From contig CM062293.1 in NCBI GenBank assembly GCA_031216915.1, forward strand, positions 151,164,285-151,228,284: a stretch of DNA of 64,000 nucleotides, in the 5' to 3' direction. Below the pieces are notes generated by a model, which was not told where the DNA came from, made no database searches, and worked only from the letters and a program-made list of their open reading frames with translations. How positions within the stretch are numbered: position 1 is the stretch's first letter; each line of letters opens with the position of its first letter. Shown one piece after another: positions 1 through 12,444 of this stretch. A program made the position numbers and the translations under genes. Origin of the DNA: Pictodentalium vernedei (Eukaryota; Mollusca; Scaphopoda; Dentaliida; Dentaliidae).

Positions 1-3000
1 TATCGATAGTTAATTGAATCCATAAGCAATAGAATGGAGCGTAACGTCCTTCTATTACGCATCAAAGACAGAAGAAGCTTACGCCCGAAGTAATAAACAG
101 ATATCTGTTTATAAAAACATAAACTCTAACCGGACAGAGTAAAGGCCTATGCCCGTACGAAGACGGAAGGACCTTAATAACAATAGGTTCCGGATATTAA
201 TTAGGAGCCTGACTCTTATGCCAAAATCCAACATTAATAGTAAAGGAAATAGTGTTTCCGATACTACGAAAGTGAGAATCGTCCACCGATAGTGCAAGAA
301 ACTCACTGACTCTTCAGTAAAAGAGAAGCCAACAGAATTACTGTCTAAAAGGTCAGAATTTGAAAACTACTGTTTCCAGAGGCTCAAATGATTACTTAGC
401 TAAATAAGAACCGAAGTTAAATTCCATATAGGAATTTAATCTAATGATTCTAAGTCTATTTATCGAAAAGTTACTAACTGACTTAGATAAAGAGACATAA
501 CACTCAATTGTAAACTATCATAGAGAGCATAGGTATGAGGTAACATAAACCTATAACCTTAATAATAACAGGCTGCAGTAGATCTTGTCAAACAAGTATA
601 CAAAAAAGTTGCAATGACTAGTATGGAGGGATCCACAATATCAACATAGTGATCCCTACACCAACGACGGAAGAGCAACCACTTTAGCCGCATAGTATAG
701 CGAAGAAGAGGTTCTCCTATAGTAAGAAATCACGTCCAAAGCTCGTCCAGTACAATGCTTACAATGCAATAAGGACCACACAACGGAATACGTGAAGGTT
801 GAGACCTTGCAGGTTGTGATAAAGATGACACGATTTTACCCCGCGAAAAAAGATCTCCTCATGGAGGAAGATTTCGCGTTAAGTCCCACAGTAGACATCA
901 GAGTAAATTTACCCACAGTCTCTGTGAAGACAGAGATGCTATCAACAGAAATGTATTGTGGTTGTTATCTTAGCAATACTTGCTGAAACAACAGCGCAGG
1001 AGGATACGCATATCCTATCATTCCGTCCTATTAGATCAATAGAGCGTTAACAACATAAGCTCAGAGATCCGGACAAGCAAACACATACGTCTGCAATTGA
1101 TTAGCAAGTTGTGTCGTAAATAAATTATCATTGGGCACTCCCATTGATAGCAAATCTGATTAAATACTTGTTTGTTGAGAGTCCATTCTGATGGCAACAA
1201 GCGACCCCTAAGTGAACGGGAGTCCGGTAATACAATCAGACGACCCGGAATATGACGGACCGAAGCAGAACTTGGTGTACTATAACAAACAGAAGGATTC
1301 TTGCCATTAAATTGAATAACGGAAACGAATGAGTGCCTCCCTGGTTCCGGAGATACGCCACTACTGTCGAATTAACGGACAGGATTTGGACATGCGTTTC
1401 TGAATAATGTTCATCCAATGACATAAAGCAAGCCTAAAAAACATTATTCCGTGGAAGATAAGTGCTTGCTTAGAGACTGCGGAACCCAAAGACCCTGGAA
1501 CTTCGAATCCGTTGGGATCAATATTATATCCCAACCTGTTTGAATGGCAACCGTCATAATTATAAAACTCGGATTCGGCAACTGCAGTGGCACTCTCTGA
1601 GTCAAACCCCGAATGTTTGCCCCAGTCTGAATCTCTTGCTACACTAGATAGACAAGAGAACGTGTAAATTGAGCAATTCATGGATTGCTGAAAAGTTGCC
1701 GTCGAAGAGAAGCTTCTCCGAGAACGAAGCGACTCTGAGAGAGTTCTTCACCTTACTATCCATGCGCGTGGATGTAGCTAGGGCTGCGTCACGTCTAACC
1801 AACTCCAAGCAGCCACTGAAGGGCGGAGTTATACGTGAACAAACTACTGCCCTCAAAAGAAATCTCATTGAGGATCATATCCCGGAATTCTTTCTCTTGA
1901 AGACGTAATGATAACGCCTCAGTAAGGTGGATTACGTATGATAAAGCGTCTAAGTTAAGTCTATTAGACATCATTGTCGTTTCCAACATTGTGGTTGGAA
2001 AAGACATAGACGGCGAAAAAGATTATTTCCAGTCTTTAACCACGCCGTCTAGACGCATATGAACTCTCGGTATGCCCTGTTCTGCCAAAATAAATTATTC
2101 GTATAAATGATAAAAGGCAGAAATGAGCATTTCGGACAAGAAACTAAACTATCATGCTTGGTGGCAGGCTTATATATATATAGCGTCGATAAAAAATACA
2201 GATGTTCTAATGACATTATTGGACTGTGTCGGTAAGTCAGGGACAATGTCCCTGAACCGATCCAAAATTCCGTGTCCAATGACGCTATAAGTCTCTTATC
2301 CAACATCGCAGCAATGTAGTCCGAAATAACAATCACTGGAAGAAAATGCCAGAAGATATATATGGCAGCTTCCGATGCTACTAAAGGGAAAACTCGAAAT
2401 CTTTTGAATCCCTTTCGCCATCCTGTCGGACCCTATAAAGCGTTCGGTCGTCCGTACCTGATGCAACCGCGGAACGCACCAACCCAGCGCCGTCGGATAA
2501 TTCCTGATTCGACCGAGAAACTGTCGATTGCTGGGATGCTGCGAAAAAACTGTGCTAACTCGGATAGCACGTCCGTCACTGAGGCCTGTGGAGAAGCGGT
2601 GCTACGATGCATTGCCGCTGGAAGCTCCGTGATCGTTACCCCCGTGCATACTACTAATATGCGAGCGAACGGAGTGTATAGGCCTCGTGTCCCTTGGCTA
2701 TCGGATGGCGTGACCTGTTCGCCGTGGAATCACTGAATGACGAAACTGATCGGATACTCGAGGTCACGTAGCCAATGTGCGGTCGTGTGCACTGCTGTGA
2801 GGATGAGGAAGCAGTATCGACAGTCTCTCGGACTGTCAATATAACGGAGCATCCCGAGCGATGGACATATGCTCCGAATGTAAAATATCTGAACCACAAC
2901 ATGCGGTCCCCTAAGTTGTTGGATGAGAGAGGGACCTCTCTCGCTCACAGCCCGGACGGACCTGGACAAGCCAGGAACCGGACTAACAGGCTTCCTCCGA

Positions 3001-5550
3001 TCTGTCCTCAATCCGCCGTCACTGAGTGAGTACTAAAGTAATTATAGTGCTCGCATCACCCAAATCTCCTTCCTAGACCGCAACGGACGAACCCGGCAGC
3101 CGAACCATTCGATGAATGTACGCTACACCGGGTGAGCTAGCGAATGTCACTCCGTCGATCCTACAAGGGACCTCTTAGGCGATAGACATATTCCATGAGC
3201 ACTTATTGCCACTAGCTCTTCATTAACTATGACGACAGAGGCACACTTTTGAAAGACATCTCCGTAACTTTTGCGAACAAGAAACCAGAAATGCTTGGTA
3301 ATAGCAAGCATATAATAATAAATATATAGCGTCGTTCAATAATTCGAAAGTTTGTGTGACATTATTGGACTATGTCGGAACTGAGGGACGATGTCCCTGA
3401 ACCGAACCAAAAATTTCTAAGTCCACCGACGCTATCAGTTTCTTATCCGGCATCGCAGCATTCTGGTCCGACGAAAGAACCTGTAGAAGATCAAGTCAGA
3501 TGACATACACAACAGCATATGTTGTTCCGAAAGGGAAAGCTAAAATCCTCCGAATCCCTTTCGGTATCCTGTCGGACTGGATGAAATTTTCGGACGTCCG
3601 TACCCGCTTCCGCGGAGCGTCCCGACCCAGCATCGTCGGATAAAACATTATACGACAGATTCAGTTGTTGCTGGGATGCTGCGATAAGCTGTGCTATTTA
3701 GGATAGCACGTCCGTCCCCGAGGCCTGTGCAGTAGCGGTCTTACTATGCAATGCAGCTGGAAGCTCCGTGTACGTTGACTCCCGCACACTTTCCTATGCG
3801 AACGTCCGGAGTCTGCAGGCCTCGTGTCCCTGGCTACCGGATGGTGTGACCTGGTCGCCGATGATTCTCTGACTGGCGAAGCTGACTGGATATCCGAGGT
3901 CACGTAGCCAAGAGCGGTCGTGTGCGCTACCATGAGAATGAGGAAGCCTTATTGACAGTCTCTCCGGACTGACTATATGCCGGAGCGTCCCGAGCGGCAG
4001 ACGTCTGCTCCGAATGTGAAACATTTTGTACCACAACATCTGGGGCTGGGGCCAGATGTTGTTGTATGAGAGAGGGGTCTCTCTCGCTCGCCGTCCGGAT
4101 GGACCAGAACGAGCTATGAACCGGACTAAAAGGCTTCCTCTGTTCTCCCTCTAATCCGCCGTCACTGGGTGTGCATTTGGTTGATTTATAGTGCTCGCAT
4201 CACCCCAAAACTCCTTCTAGACTGCAACGGACGAACCCGGCTGCCGAACCATTCGATGAATGGACGCTACACCGGGCGAGCTAGTGGACGTCAAAGGCCG
4301 TCGAACCTACTAGGGTCCTCTTAGGCAATTGGCGTATTAACATGAGCATTTTTCCGCTAGCCCTTCATTAATTGTGACGACGGAGGCACACTGTTGGAAG
4401 ACATCACAGATACATCACCCTAATCTTGATCGTCTGAAATAGAAATTGATAAAGTAGAGTGACCCTGCGGGGAAAGGACCGGAATGTCCAATTCCCCACT
4501 AACATACCGTGACATACGCTTCCCATGTTGTCATCGAAATCATCAGATACAGAACAGGAGTTAATGCGAGTACACTGACTACATATAGAATGATTATAAA
4601 AGTCAGAGGAAGACTTCCTCTTATTACAATTGATCAAAATCCTTTCAAAGTGAAAAGAAAACAAAGTCCTGGTACTCGCACCAACCCCTGACAATCAAAA
4701 TACATAATAATAATATGATCCATTAACATAGAAAAAATAATTAAAATCAAAATATTTTGAAAAAATATTTTTTCAGAACAGCCCAAGTTTCTGAAAAGTA
4801 ACGTTGAGCTCCAATGGATCCCAAGCCTAAGTGTGGACAAAAAATTTAAAAATATTTAAAACAATTTATGCAACACTTACGAACAATAATAATGTATCTA
4901 GTTATGATTAAATTAACATCAAGATATTATTTTCAAGAAATCCCCCCCCCCCCCCCTCACACAGAGAGCTGTTGGAAATGTGTAAACAATGAGTGTAAAA
5001 ACACTAAAATAAGACTCCAGGCACCCAGGCCCGAAATCAGTTACCAAAAATACACTATCTGATGCAAAACAGAGACTTCCAGGGAAGAAACTGCAGAACA
5101 TCAGATGGTAGATGCAGAACACAATGCCTAACCACCCATAGGTGAAGACGTAAACATGGGGAAAAGAACAGAATTCATTCTGTTATTCAGCTAAAACTCC
5201 CAATAAATTTTAGTAATAATAATTACAGAAACTATGCCAAAAGCATGGGAGAATAGCAAGAGGGGACTTAAAGGAAAGGGAGAGAGGAAAACACTGAAAA
5301 ATCAGTGTAACTAAATAACAAGAATGACAACAAAATGGCTGCTGCCTCGAAAATAGGTAACTTAACATAATTTCATTAAAAAAATTTTAAGTTACAGCCC
5401 TGATAATATTCTGTCACACATTATTCCTCTCCTCCTTCTATATCCTCCTTAGAATCACCATTTCACTAATATTTATGTGTCTGGCATCATTTAAACTGAG
5501 ATTTACAAGCACAAAGATCAGTCAGATGTTAACTGATGAAGGGCCAAACT

Positions 5551-5752
5551 GAGAATGATTAATGGCGCCAATTTCGGAACGTCCTTGACACTGCGCATGC
5601 GCAGTAGAGGTGAAGTGTGGAGGGCCATTCAGGACATGTTTTCTTTGGTTTTAGATGCAAATTTTGGGGATTGGGGGGCAAAATTTGTGTTTGGCCCTAT
5701 ATTTTAAGAGTTAGCACCAGCTATGTCTGGGTCATTGGTACAGTATAAAAAT
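5551..5752 (-). repeat. 5' inverted terminal repeat of A1
   Basis: This is the reverse complement of the 3' terminal repeat seen complete in A2 (33889-34101). The outer end reads into the C element at about 5753. It contains a perfect palindrome of NRF-1 type and a TTGGCGCC-like motif in reverse sense near 5563. Confidence 0.8.
5591..5604. promoter_or_regulatory. NRF-1-like palindrome in the DIRS terminal repeat
   Basis: The palindrome ctgcgcatgcgcag matches the known NRF-1 consensus core GCGCATGCGC. The same site recurs at 34046-34059 and 40660-40673 (A2), with one central change at 58487-58500 (A3), and in shorter form at 54703-54713 (B) and near 5925-5934 (C). A role in driving transcription of the element is inferred. 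Confidence 0.5.
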
Positions 5753-5970
5753 ATATAAATTCATAGTAATTTGTATATTTTTCATACTTACCAATGGCCC
5801 AGACTTAGCTGGTGCTAACTCCAAGATTTCGAGGGCCAAACACAAATTTTGCCCCCCAATCCCCAAAATTTGCATGCAAAACCGAAAATTAGTCCTATCT
5901 GGCCCACCATACATTTACTCTCCATGCATGCGCAGACGCCAGGAAGTGACCGGAATTGGCACCAACATCA
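5753..5970 (-). repeat. 3' inverted terminal repeat of element C
   Basis: Reverse complement of 22075-22288. Shared landmarks are the gccccccaatccccaaaatt block and the ccaatggcccagacttagct block. It holds a shortened NRF-1-like site near 5925. Confidence 0.75.
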
Positions 5971-6045
5971 TTCTTTGTAAAAGAGAGTATTACATAATAA
6001 TTCAACGGGGAGGTATGAGTGCCCACTCATGGGAGGGCCATCCCC

Positions 6046-6137
6046 GTCTGGGCCATTGGTACGTATGAAAAATATACAAATTACTATGAATTTATATTTT
6101 TCTCACTGTACCTAATGGCCCAGACTTAGCTGAATCG
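6046..6137. repeat. Internal complementary region of element C
   Basis: The left half is complementary to the outer end of the 3' terminal repeat (5753-5800). The right half is complementary to the outer end of the 5' terminal repeat (about 22240-22288). An internal region matching both outer ends is diagnostic of DIRS elements, where it is thought to template circle closure. Confidence 0.75.
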
Positions 6138-6880
6138 TAAAAAGGTGGAGGGCCTAGGACTTCCGAAATAGTTCCAATCCTGCAATCCATGATGAAAGGA
6201 AATTAGAATAATTAGAAATTACATGTATGCCTCTCTATACAATAATAGAGGAGACATATTCTAAATAAGGAGCCCATTTTAAGTAATTCCTTATTGTAAG
6301 CATGAAGACAATGCTACTTAGGATGTAACAAGTTCCTAATTTTTAAGGCTAGTCCGGACTAAGCCCCAAAAATTAGGATGTCGTATCTGAGAATGAGTGA
6401 AAATCCCCCACAAACATATGCCATATAATAACACTTCAGCTGTATGAAGGATATAATTACTGATAAAACAGCTTCCTTTATAGTTACATACTCTTTAAGC
6501 CAGAGAAGAGGTAAAAATACCACCCCCCCTCCCCCAAACCCTTTTCTTTTGAAGCAATCTTCAAAAGAAAAAGGGGAGAGCTCTGGAATCAATAAGAGTG
6601 GACCAAAAAACAATATAAATAATCGTCGAACAGGCACTCAGGTATTAATTCATGATTAATAAATGGTACTTAATGCCACTTCAGAAGTTAAGGCTATAGA
6701 GACGACCCTGGTAATTAATATTGCCCGCTACATAAACGTACACACAGACGGCGTACACAGATACATAGAAAACCAGTGATATAAAATATAACATACACAT
6801 GTCTAATCGAGCCACACTGAACGATCCCTGAAGAGAAAACACACTTTCTAGGTAATCCACAGGCGGCCTCTGTACAATAA

Positions 6881-7033
6881 ATGTAATTTCTCGTGGATGA
6901 TCGGTACGGGAATTAGCGAGAAATTAATTTTTCCTCATGGATTGGCAGCCGCCAGGGCGTGTATAATTGAGTTGCGCACAGACTGTTTGGTCATTCAGTG
7001 CAACAACATCACAGTGACGAGTACGTAAAATTT
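6881..7033 (+). repeat. Split direct repeat A1 of element D
   Basis: About 150 bp repeated in direct orientation at 16975-17130, from atgtaatttctcgtgg through acgtaaaattt, with a handful of differences. It forms the 5' terminus of D. Confidence 0.85.
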
Positions 7034-7065
7034 CTGGTTAGCGTCTTTTGGTTGTTTGTATGTAC

Positions 7066-7830
7066 GAATGGCTTCGGAACAAGATCTAAATTCTTCTCCT
7101 GAAAAGAATTGCAAGTCTACGTCTGGTACTGATGCTACATTGAAGTGTATACTTGATGAGTTGCAATCACAGAAGAGAGATTTTTTTGCTTTTAAGGCTG
7201 AAATACACGAGACCACTCATTCAGTGACTAGTCAATTCCAAAAGTTAAAGTCGGAATTGGAGTATCAGTGGAAACAATAAAGGAAATAAAATTCAAAATT
7301 CCCATAATTCTGAGGTGTTGGAGTTACTAACGCAAGCTGTTTGGGCTTTGGAGAATAAGAAAGCCCTTTACTGTACGGAACTTCTAAAAGACTCTATTTC
7401 CAAAGTTAAACAAAGGAATAAACTTATTAAACTCGCTGATTCATCTGAAGGAGGTTGGAAAACAGTGAGGCAGTATGAAAGTAATCCAGTGGCCAGTGAC
7501 AGTGAGGACGAGAAACGTATCAACAAAGCCGAGGGACGAGCTTTACGCAAGAAAAAATCATTTAAACCTAGAAAAAGTGCTACAGTGTCTAAGCCTAATT
7601 CTTATTATTCTCAACATTTCAATCAGGACTTGTTTGCAGTGCCAGGACTTTCCACGCAATGTTTTCCACCCTCTTACCCCGGAAACCAGCTTTTTCATTC
7701 CAGCGAAACCCAAGGAAAACCTGGATGCAGCTTCAGTTGTGGCGAATTTTCGCACTTTTGCAGAGATTGTCCCTACATTCATCAAGAGCCCGGAATGGGT
7801 CCCACCCCATCAAAAAGTGCTAACCAGTGA
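7066..7830 (+). pseudogene. Gag-like remnant of element D
   Basis: The first coding remnant after the 5' repeat. An acidic, coiled-coil-like N-terminal piece (7066-7280) precedes a second piece (7315-7830). The second piece has a basic stretch and ends in a zinc knuckle of the C-x3-C-x4-H-x4-C form (peptide CSFSCGEFSHFCRDC, near 7730-7775). Zinc knuckles bind nucleic acid in retroelement Gag proteins. Fossil, broken. Confidence 0.65.
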
Positions 7831-8019
7831 TTGTTCAGTTCCACGTTCTATGCTTCAGTCTGATAAGGAACATTTGTTAAAAGATAAGTATTCTCTATCA
7901 TGTAGTTGTAATCCAAACAATTGTTTTTGTGTTGCTAGTTCAAATAGCTCGTGTGCCAGGTCACGGCGCGATGAAGCGTTAGAGCAGATTTCCTTTACGG
8001 AAAATTTTTACGAATACGA

Positions 8020-8612
8020 ACAACATCAAACACCAATATTGGTTAAGGGTAGACTTAAAACACACATAAATTTTTGGAGTTCCCTAAAACCCGGGGAATT
8101 TATTCTTGATATGATAAACAATGGGTACAAAATTCCATTCTATTTCTTGCTTCGGTTACAATGTTTGGCAAACAATGCATCTGCTACTGTTAACAGTGCT
8201 TTCGTGTCTGACGCCGTATTTGAACTAGAAGCCAGAGGTTTGATTATTCAGTGTGATGAGCCTCCCACTATGGTTAACCCATTATCTGTATCAATCCAAT
8301 TTAATGGCAAAAAGAGGCTAATTTTAGATCTACGTGAGGTGAATCAACATATTTGGAAACAGTCCTTTAAATATGAGGATATTTGGACTGCTCTTCTGTA
8401 TATACAAAAAGATTACTGGTTATTCAAGTTTGATATCCATGCTGCTTATCACCACATAGAAATGTTTACCCCGCATACCCAGTATTTAGGGTTTTCATGG
8501 ATTTTGGGTGGCAAAACAAAATATTTTAAATTTGTTGTCCTCCCATTTGGTTTACGCACAGTGCCATTTGTGTTCAGTAAAACAAGAGCGCACATATCGC
8601 TGAAGCAATACA
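8020..8612 (+). pseudogene. Reverse transcriptase remnant of element D, N-terminal part
   Basis: The peptide contains RT fingers and palm signatures: KKRLILDLREVNQHIW, then KFDIHAAYHHIE (the region of the first catalytic aspartate), then FVVLPFGL. This spacing fits DIRS/Ngaro-type RTs. The nested element that starts at about 8614 interrupts it. Fossil. Confidence 0.8.
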
Positions 8613-8613
8613 A

Positions 8614-9749
8614 TGTCCCCTACCGGACTAACGAGCATTAATAATTATACAAATGTTATAACCAAGATGTGATCAGCATGAATTCCGTTGAAGCATTTCC
8701 AAAAAAAGTCCAGACAACTGATATTTTGGCGCTTTTCCATATTTCCAAGGGCCATAACTCACACAAGAATAATGCAATCAGCATGAAACTCAAACTTGAT
8801 CTGTAAGTCATTGTTCTATAGTAAGTTACCAAGAATGAAATCATTCGGTTGAAGGATTTCCAAAAAAAATCCAGAAAACTAAAGTATGACTGACAGACTG
8901 ACTGACAGACTGACGGATGGATAGAGTGCAAATGAAACTTGATCTGTAAGTCATCGTTGTATAGTAGGTTACCAAAAATGAAATCATTCCGTTGAAGCGT
9001 TTCCAAAAAAAGTCCAGAAAACTAAAGTATGACCGACAGACTGACTGACAGACTGAAGGATGGATGGACAGAGTGTAAATGAAACTTGATCTGTAAGTCA
9101 TCGTTCTATAGTAGGTTACCAAAAATGAAATCATTCCGTTGAAGCGTTTCCAGAAAAAGTCTGGAAAACTGATATTTTGGCGCTTTTCCATATTTCCAAG
9201 GGCCATAACTTACACAAGAATACGGCAATCAGCATGAAACTCAAACTTGATCTGTAAGTCATCGTTCTATAGTAGGTTACCAAAAATGAAATCATTCCGT
9301 TGAAGCGTTTCCAAAAAAAGTCCGGAAAACTGATATTTTGGTGCTTTTCCATATTTCCAAGGGCCGTAACTCACACAAGAATAATGCAATCAGCATGAAA
9401 CTCAAACATGATCTGTAAGTCATCGTTCTATAGCAGTTTACCAAAAATGAAATCATTCCGTTGAAGTGTTTCCAAAAAACTCCAGAAAACTGATATTTTG
9501 GTGCTTTTTCCCATATTTCCAAGGGCCGTAACTCACACAAGAATAATGCAATCAGCATGAAACTCAAACCTGATCTGTAAGTCATCGTTCTATAGTAGTT
9601 TACCAAAAATGAAATCATTCCGTTGAAGTGTTTCCAAAAAAAGTCCGGAAAACTGAAGTGTGACTGACAGACCGACAGACTGACAGACTGACGGATGGAC
9701 AGAGTGCAAACCTATAGTCCCATCCGGGGATGCCAGTAGGGGACTAATA
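8614..9749. mobile_element. Pearl-like tandem-module element nested in D
   Basis: About 1.14 kb, bounded by the short inverted ends gtcccctaccgg and ccagtaggggac. The core holds about six copies of a module of about 150-160 bp (the phrase aaatgaaatcattccgttga recurs near 8979, 9126, 9287 and 9608). CTGA/ACGG-type microsatellite patches lie near 8888-8925, 9030-9065 and 9660-9705. Terminal inverted repeats plus modules plus microsatellite is the plan of bivalve pearl/Helentron-associated elements. No coding capacity; small ORFs across it are products of the repetition. Confidence 0.6.
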
Positions 9750-9762
9750 ACTAGACCGCTTA

Positions 9763-11259
9763 TTAATGAAAGAGTCAATGACTCTGTAGCTCAACTTGGA
9801 TATGACAGGAATTAGTACTTGCTGTGACCAAGACAACTGAATAATGAATATGACAGGAATTAGTATTTGTTTTGGCCCAGTCAACAATAATAAAAGAATT
9901 ACAAGGTGACTGTAATGGACTACAGATTAAGACCAATCATTGTAGATTATTATTTTTGTGTGGAAATTTTCAGTCCCAAACAAAATATTTTCAGACTAAA
10001 ATTTTTTCTTCTTCTTCTTAAAATTGACCAAAATGCATCAAAACACAAAAAACTAATTTCCGGATTTTGGTCCAAAATTTTCTAAGTCCCACCCGGACCC
10101 CAAATTTTCAGTGTAAAAAAATTTTTTTTTTTTTGTCTTAAAATTGACCAAAACGCATAAAAAACCAAAAAACTAATTTCCGGATTTTGGTCCAAAATTT
10201 TCTAAGTCCCACCCGGACCCCTAATTTGCATAATTTATTCACGAGAAAAACTCTGTATTATATGTAATGTATCCCATGGTACTAAACATTCATACAAAAA
10301 TTTATTCAAATCAGATCTTTCATTTGGAAGTTCTGCACAAAAATCTGATTGCACTTAATTTTGAACAAAATGGCTGCTAGCGGCCATCTTAAATTTCAGA
10401 CTGGACCCAAAAACACTCCTTCTCATCCCACAGTGATAACAAAGGTACCCAAGAAGTTTCGTGAAGATCGGTTCATAAATACGGCCTCTAGCCCGAGCCG
10501 TATTGGGATTTGCACTCACAGTGCTGAAAGTAACACTAAATAAATCAAAGTTAGCCTAATTTGCATAATTTACGCACAAGAAAAAAACCTGTAATATATG
10601 TAATGTATCCCATGGTACTAAACATTCATACGAAAAATTATTCAAATCAGAGCTTTCATATGGAAGTTCTGTACAAAAAAAAAATTTCTGCATCGTCGGG
10701 ACAAAATGGCTGCTGGCAGCCATCTTGAATTTCGGACTGAACCCAAAAACACTCGTTCTCATCCCACGGTCATAACAAAGGTACCCAAGAAGTTTCGTAA
10801 AGATTGGTTCATAAATACGGCCTCTAGCCTGAGCCATAGCAGCTTGGCACTTACAGCTCTGAAAGTAACACTAAATAAATCAAAGTCAGTCTAATTTGCA
10901 TAATTTATGCACGAGAAAAAAACCCGTATTATATGTGATGTATCCCATGGTAATAAACATTTATACAAAACTTTATTCAAATCAGAACTTTCATACAGAA
11001 GTTCTGTACAAAAAAATGATTTTTGCATCATCGGTACAAAATGGCCGCTGGCAGCCATCTTGAATTTCGGACCACACCTAAAAACACTCGTTCCCATCCC
11101 AGGGTCATAACAAAGGTACACAAGAAGTTTTGTAAAGATCGGTTCATAAATACGACCTCTAGCCCGAGCCATAGCCAATTGTTGATGTACAGACAGACGG
11201 ACAGACGGACGACGGGCCATGACAATAGTTCAAATTTGACTTCGTCAAAGTTGAGCTAA
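9763..11259. mobile_element. Tandem-module element, 337-bp module, nested in D
   Basis: The head is a small hairpin (agagtcaatgactct, 9771-9785) followed by gtagctcaacttg. About 3 modules of 337 bp follow (the phrase tactaaacattcatac recurs at that spacing near 10274 and 10611). The tail has an ACGG microsatellite and a hairpin tail ttgacttcgtcaaagttgag ending in CTAA at 11259. A separate direct repeat of about 115 bp lies at about 10005-10215. Non-coding. Confidence 0.6.
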
Positions 11260-11261
11260 AA

Positions 11262-11536
11262 AAATGGTGCGGGGAGGGTAAGGAGATTGTCATTTATCTT
11301 GATGATGGGCTGGGTGGACACTGTACAAAATCACAGGCTGCGATAATTTCATCTGCTGTGAAGCGTGATTTAATTTTAAGTGGATTTTTACCGAAATCAG
11401 AAAAGTCTACCTGGACACCTTGTCAATCCTTAACTTGGCTTGGTATAGATATCTCTACATATAAAGGATTTTTAAAAGTGACTGATAGGAGAATACAAAA
11501 GCTTCTTCATGGTTTTGCAGATTTGAAACTAGTGAA
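11262..11536 (+). pseudogene. Reverse transcriptase remnant of element D, catalytic YLDD part
   Basis: This piece carries the RT catalytic box in the peptide VIYLDDGLGG, followed by LTWLGIDIS, a region typical of DIRS/Ngaro RTs. It lies between two nested insertion blocks. Fossil. Confidence 0.8.
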
Positions 11537-12444
11537 TAATGAAAGTGTCAATGACACTGTAGCTCAACTTGTCAAGACATGTACATGTATAGTATGTGAC
11601 ACAGCAATGACAAACATCTAGGTAATGACCTGATAACAAAGGTACATATAAAGTATTGTAACGGTCTGTACATAAATACTGACCGTATCCTGTAACAAAT
11701 ATGTAGGTAAAGTATTGTAAAGGTGGGTGACAGTCAGATGCTAAACTAGAAAAGAAATCTTTGAGTCCCAGAGTGGGTCTGACTGAACCCCAAAATATTT
11801 GTTCTCATAGCATAGTGATAACAAAGGCACCCCAAAACACACTCATTCCTGTCCCAAGGTGAAAACAAAGGTACCCAAGAAGTTTCGTGAAGGTCAGTTC
11901 ATAAATACGAGCTGTATAGAAGTTGTGACAAAAAACTGATTGGACCTAATTTCGGTACAAAATGGCCACTGGCAGCCATCTTGAATTTTGGACCGCACTC
12001 AGAAACACTCGTTCTCGTCCCAAGGTGATAACAAAGGTACCCAAGAAGTTTTGTGAAGATCGGTTCATAAATACAGCCTCTAGCCCGAGTCGTATTGACA
12101 TGTGCACTTACAGTGTATAAGTGGCACTAAATAAATCAAAATTTATCTAATTTGCATAATTTCTGCACGTGAAAAAAACCCGTACTGTATGTGATGTATT
12201 CCATTTTACTAAACATTCATACAAAAATTTATTCAAATCAGAACTTTCATACAGAAGTTCTGTACAAAAGACTGATTGCACTATTTTTGGTACAAAATGG
12301 CTGCTGGTGGCCATCTTGAATTTTGGACCACACCCAAAAACACTCGTTCTCATCCCACGGTGATTACAAAGGTACCCAAGAAGTTTCGTAAAGATCGGTT
12401 CATAAATACGGCCTCTAGCCTGAGCCGTATAGAAGTTGTGTACA

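Larger units (their letters stand above)
1..5752 (-). mobile_element. DIRS-like YR retrotransposon copy A1 (5' part, cut by window edge)
   Basis: A broken, non-autonomous DIRS-like element read on the minus strand. Its 5' inverted terminal repeat is at the right end (about 5551-5752); its 3' end lies left of the window. It is collinear with copy A2 at 35090-40824, about 97-98% identical by eye, and with the older copy A3. The family is assigned by homology to element B: RNase H remnants near 1236-1680 contain the peptide STVVAYLRNQGGTHS, shared with B. It carries many breaks and no intact gene. The gag-like part holds an internal direct duplication of about 1.1 kb (roughly 2050-3190 and 3240-4330). 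Its right end abuts the 3' terminus of element C. High similarity to A2 suggests recent amplification. Confidence 0.8.
5753..6880 (-). mobile_element. DIRS-like element C, 3' part
   Basis: The 3' end of a broken minus-strand DIRS-like element. It shows a terminal repeat (about 5753-5970) followed by the internal complementary region (about 6046-6137). The rest of the element resumes beyond D, at about 17876-22288, where the matching inverted 5' terminal repeat is found at about 22075-22288. Stretch 6180-6880 has no recognisable coding remnant. D interrupts it at about 6881, so C is older than D. Confidence 0.75.

Noticed and set aside
2775-3029. 84-codon plus-strand open stretch kept in A1, A2 and A3 (2775, 37861, 62293)
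   Set aside because: It is antisense to the gag-like region of the DIRS copies, and conservation is explained by common descent of the copies. No known domain.
8834-9640. Regularly spaced repeats resembling a CRISPR array
   Set aside because: Units of about 150-160 bp are near-identical throughout with no unique spacers. This is a tandem-module core in eukaryotic DNA.
10556-11259. Overlapping open stretches of 60-110 codons on both strands
   Set aside because: They recur in each 337-bp module and are shadows of the repeat.
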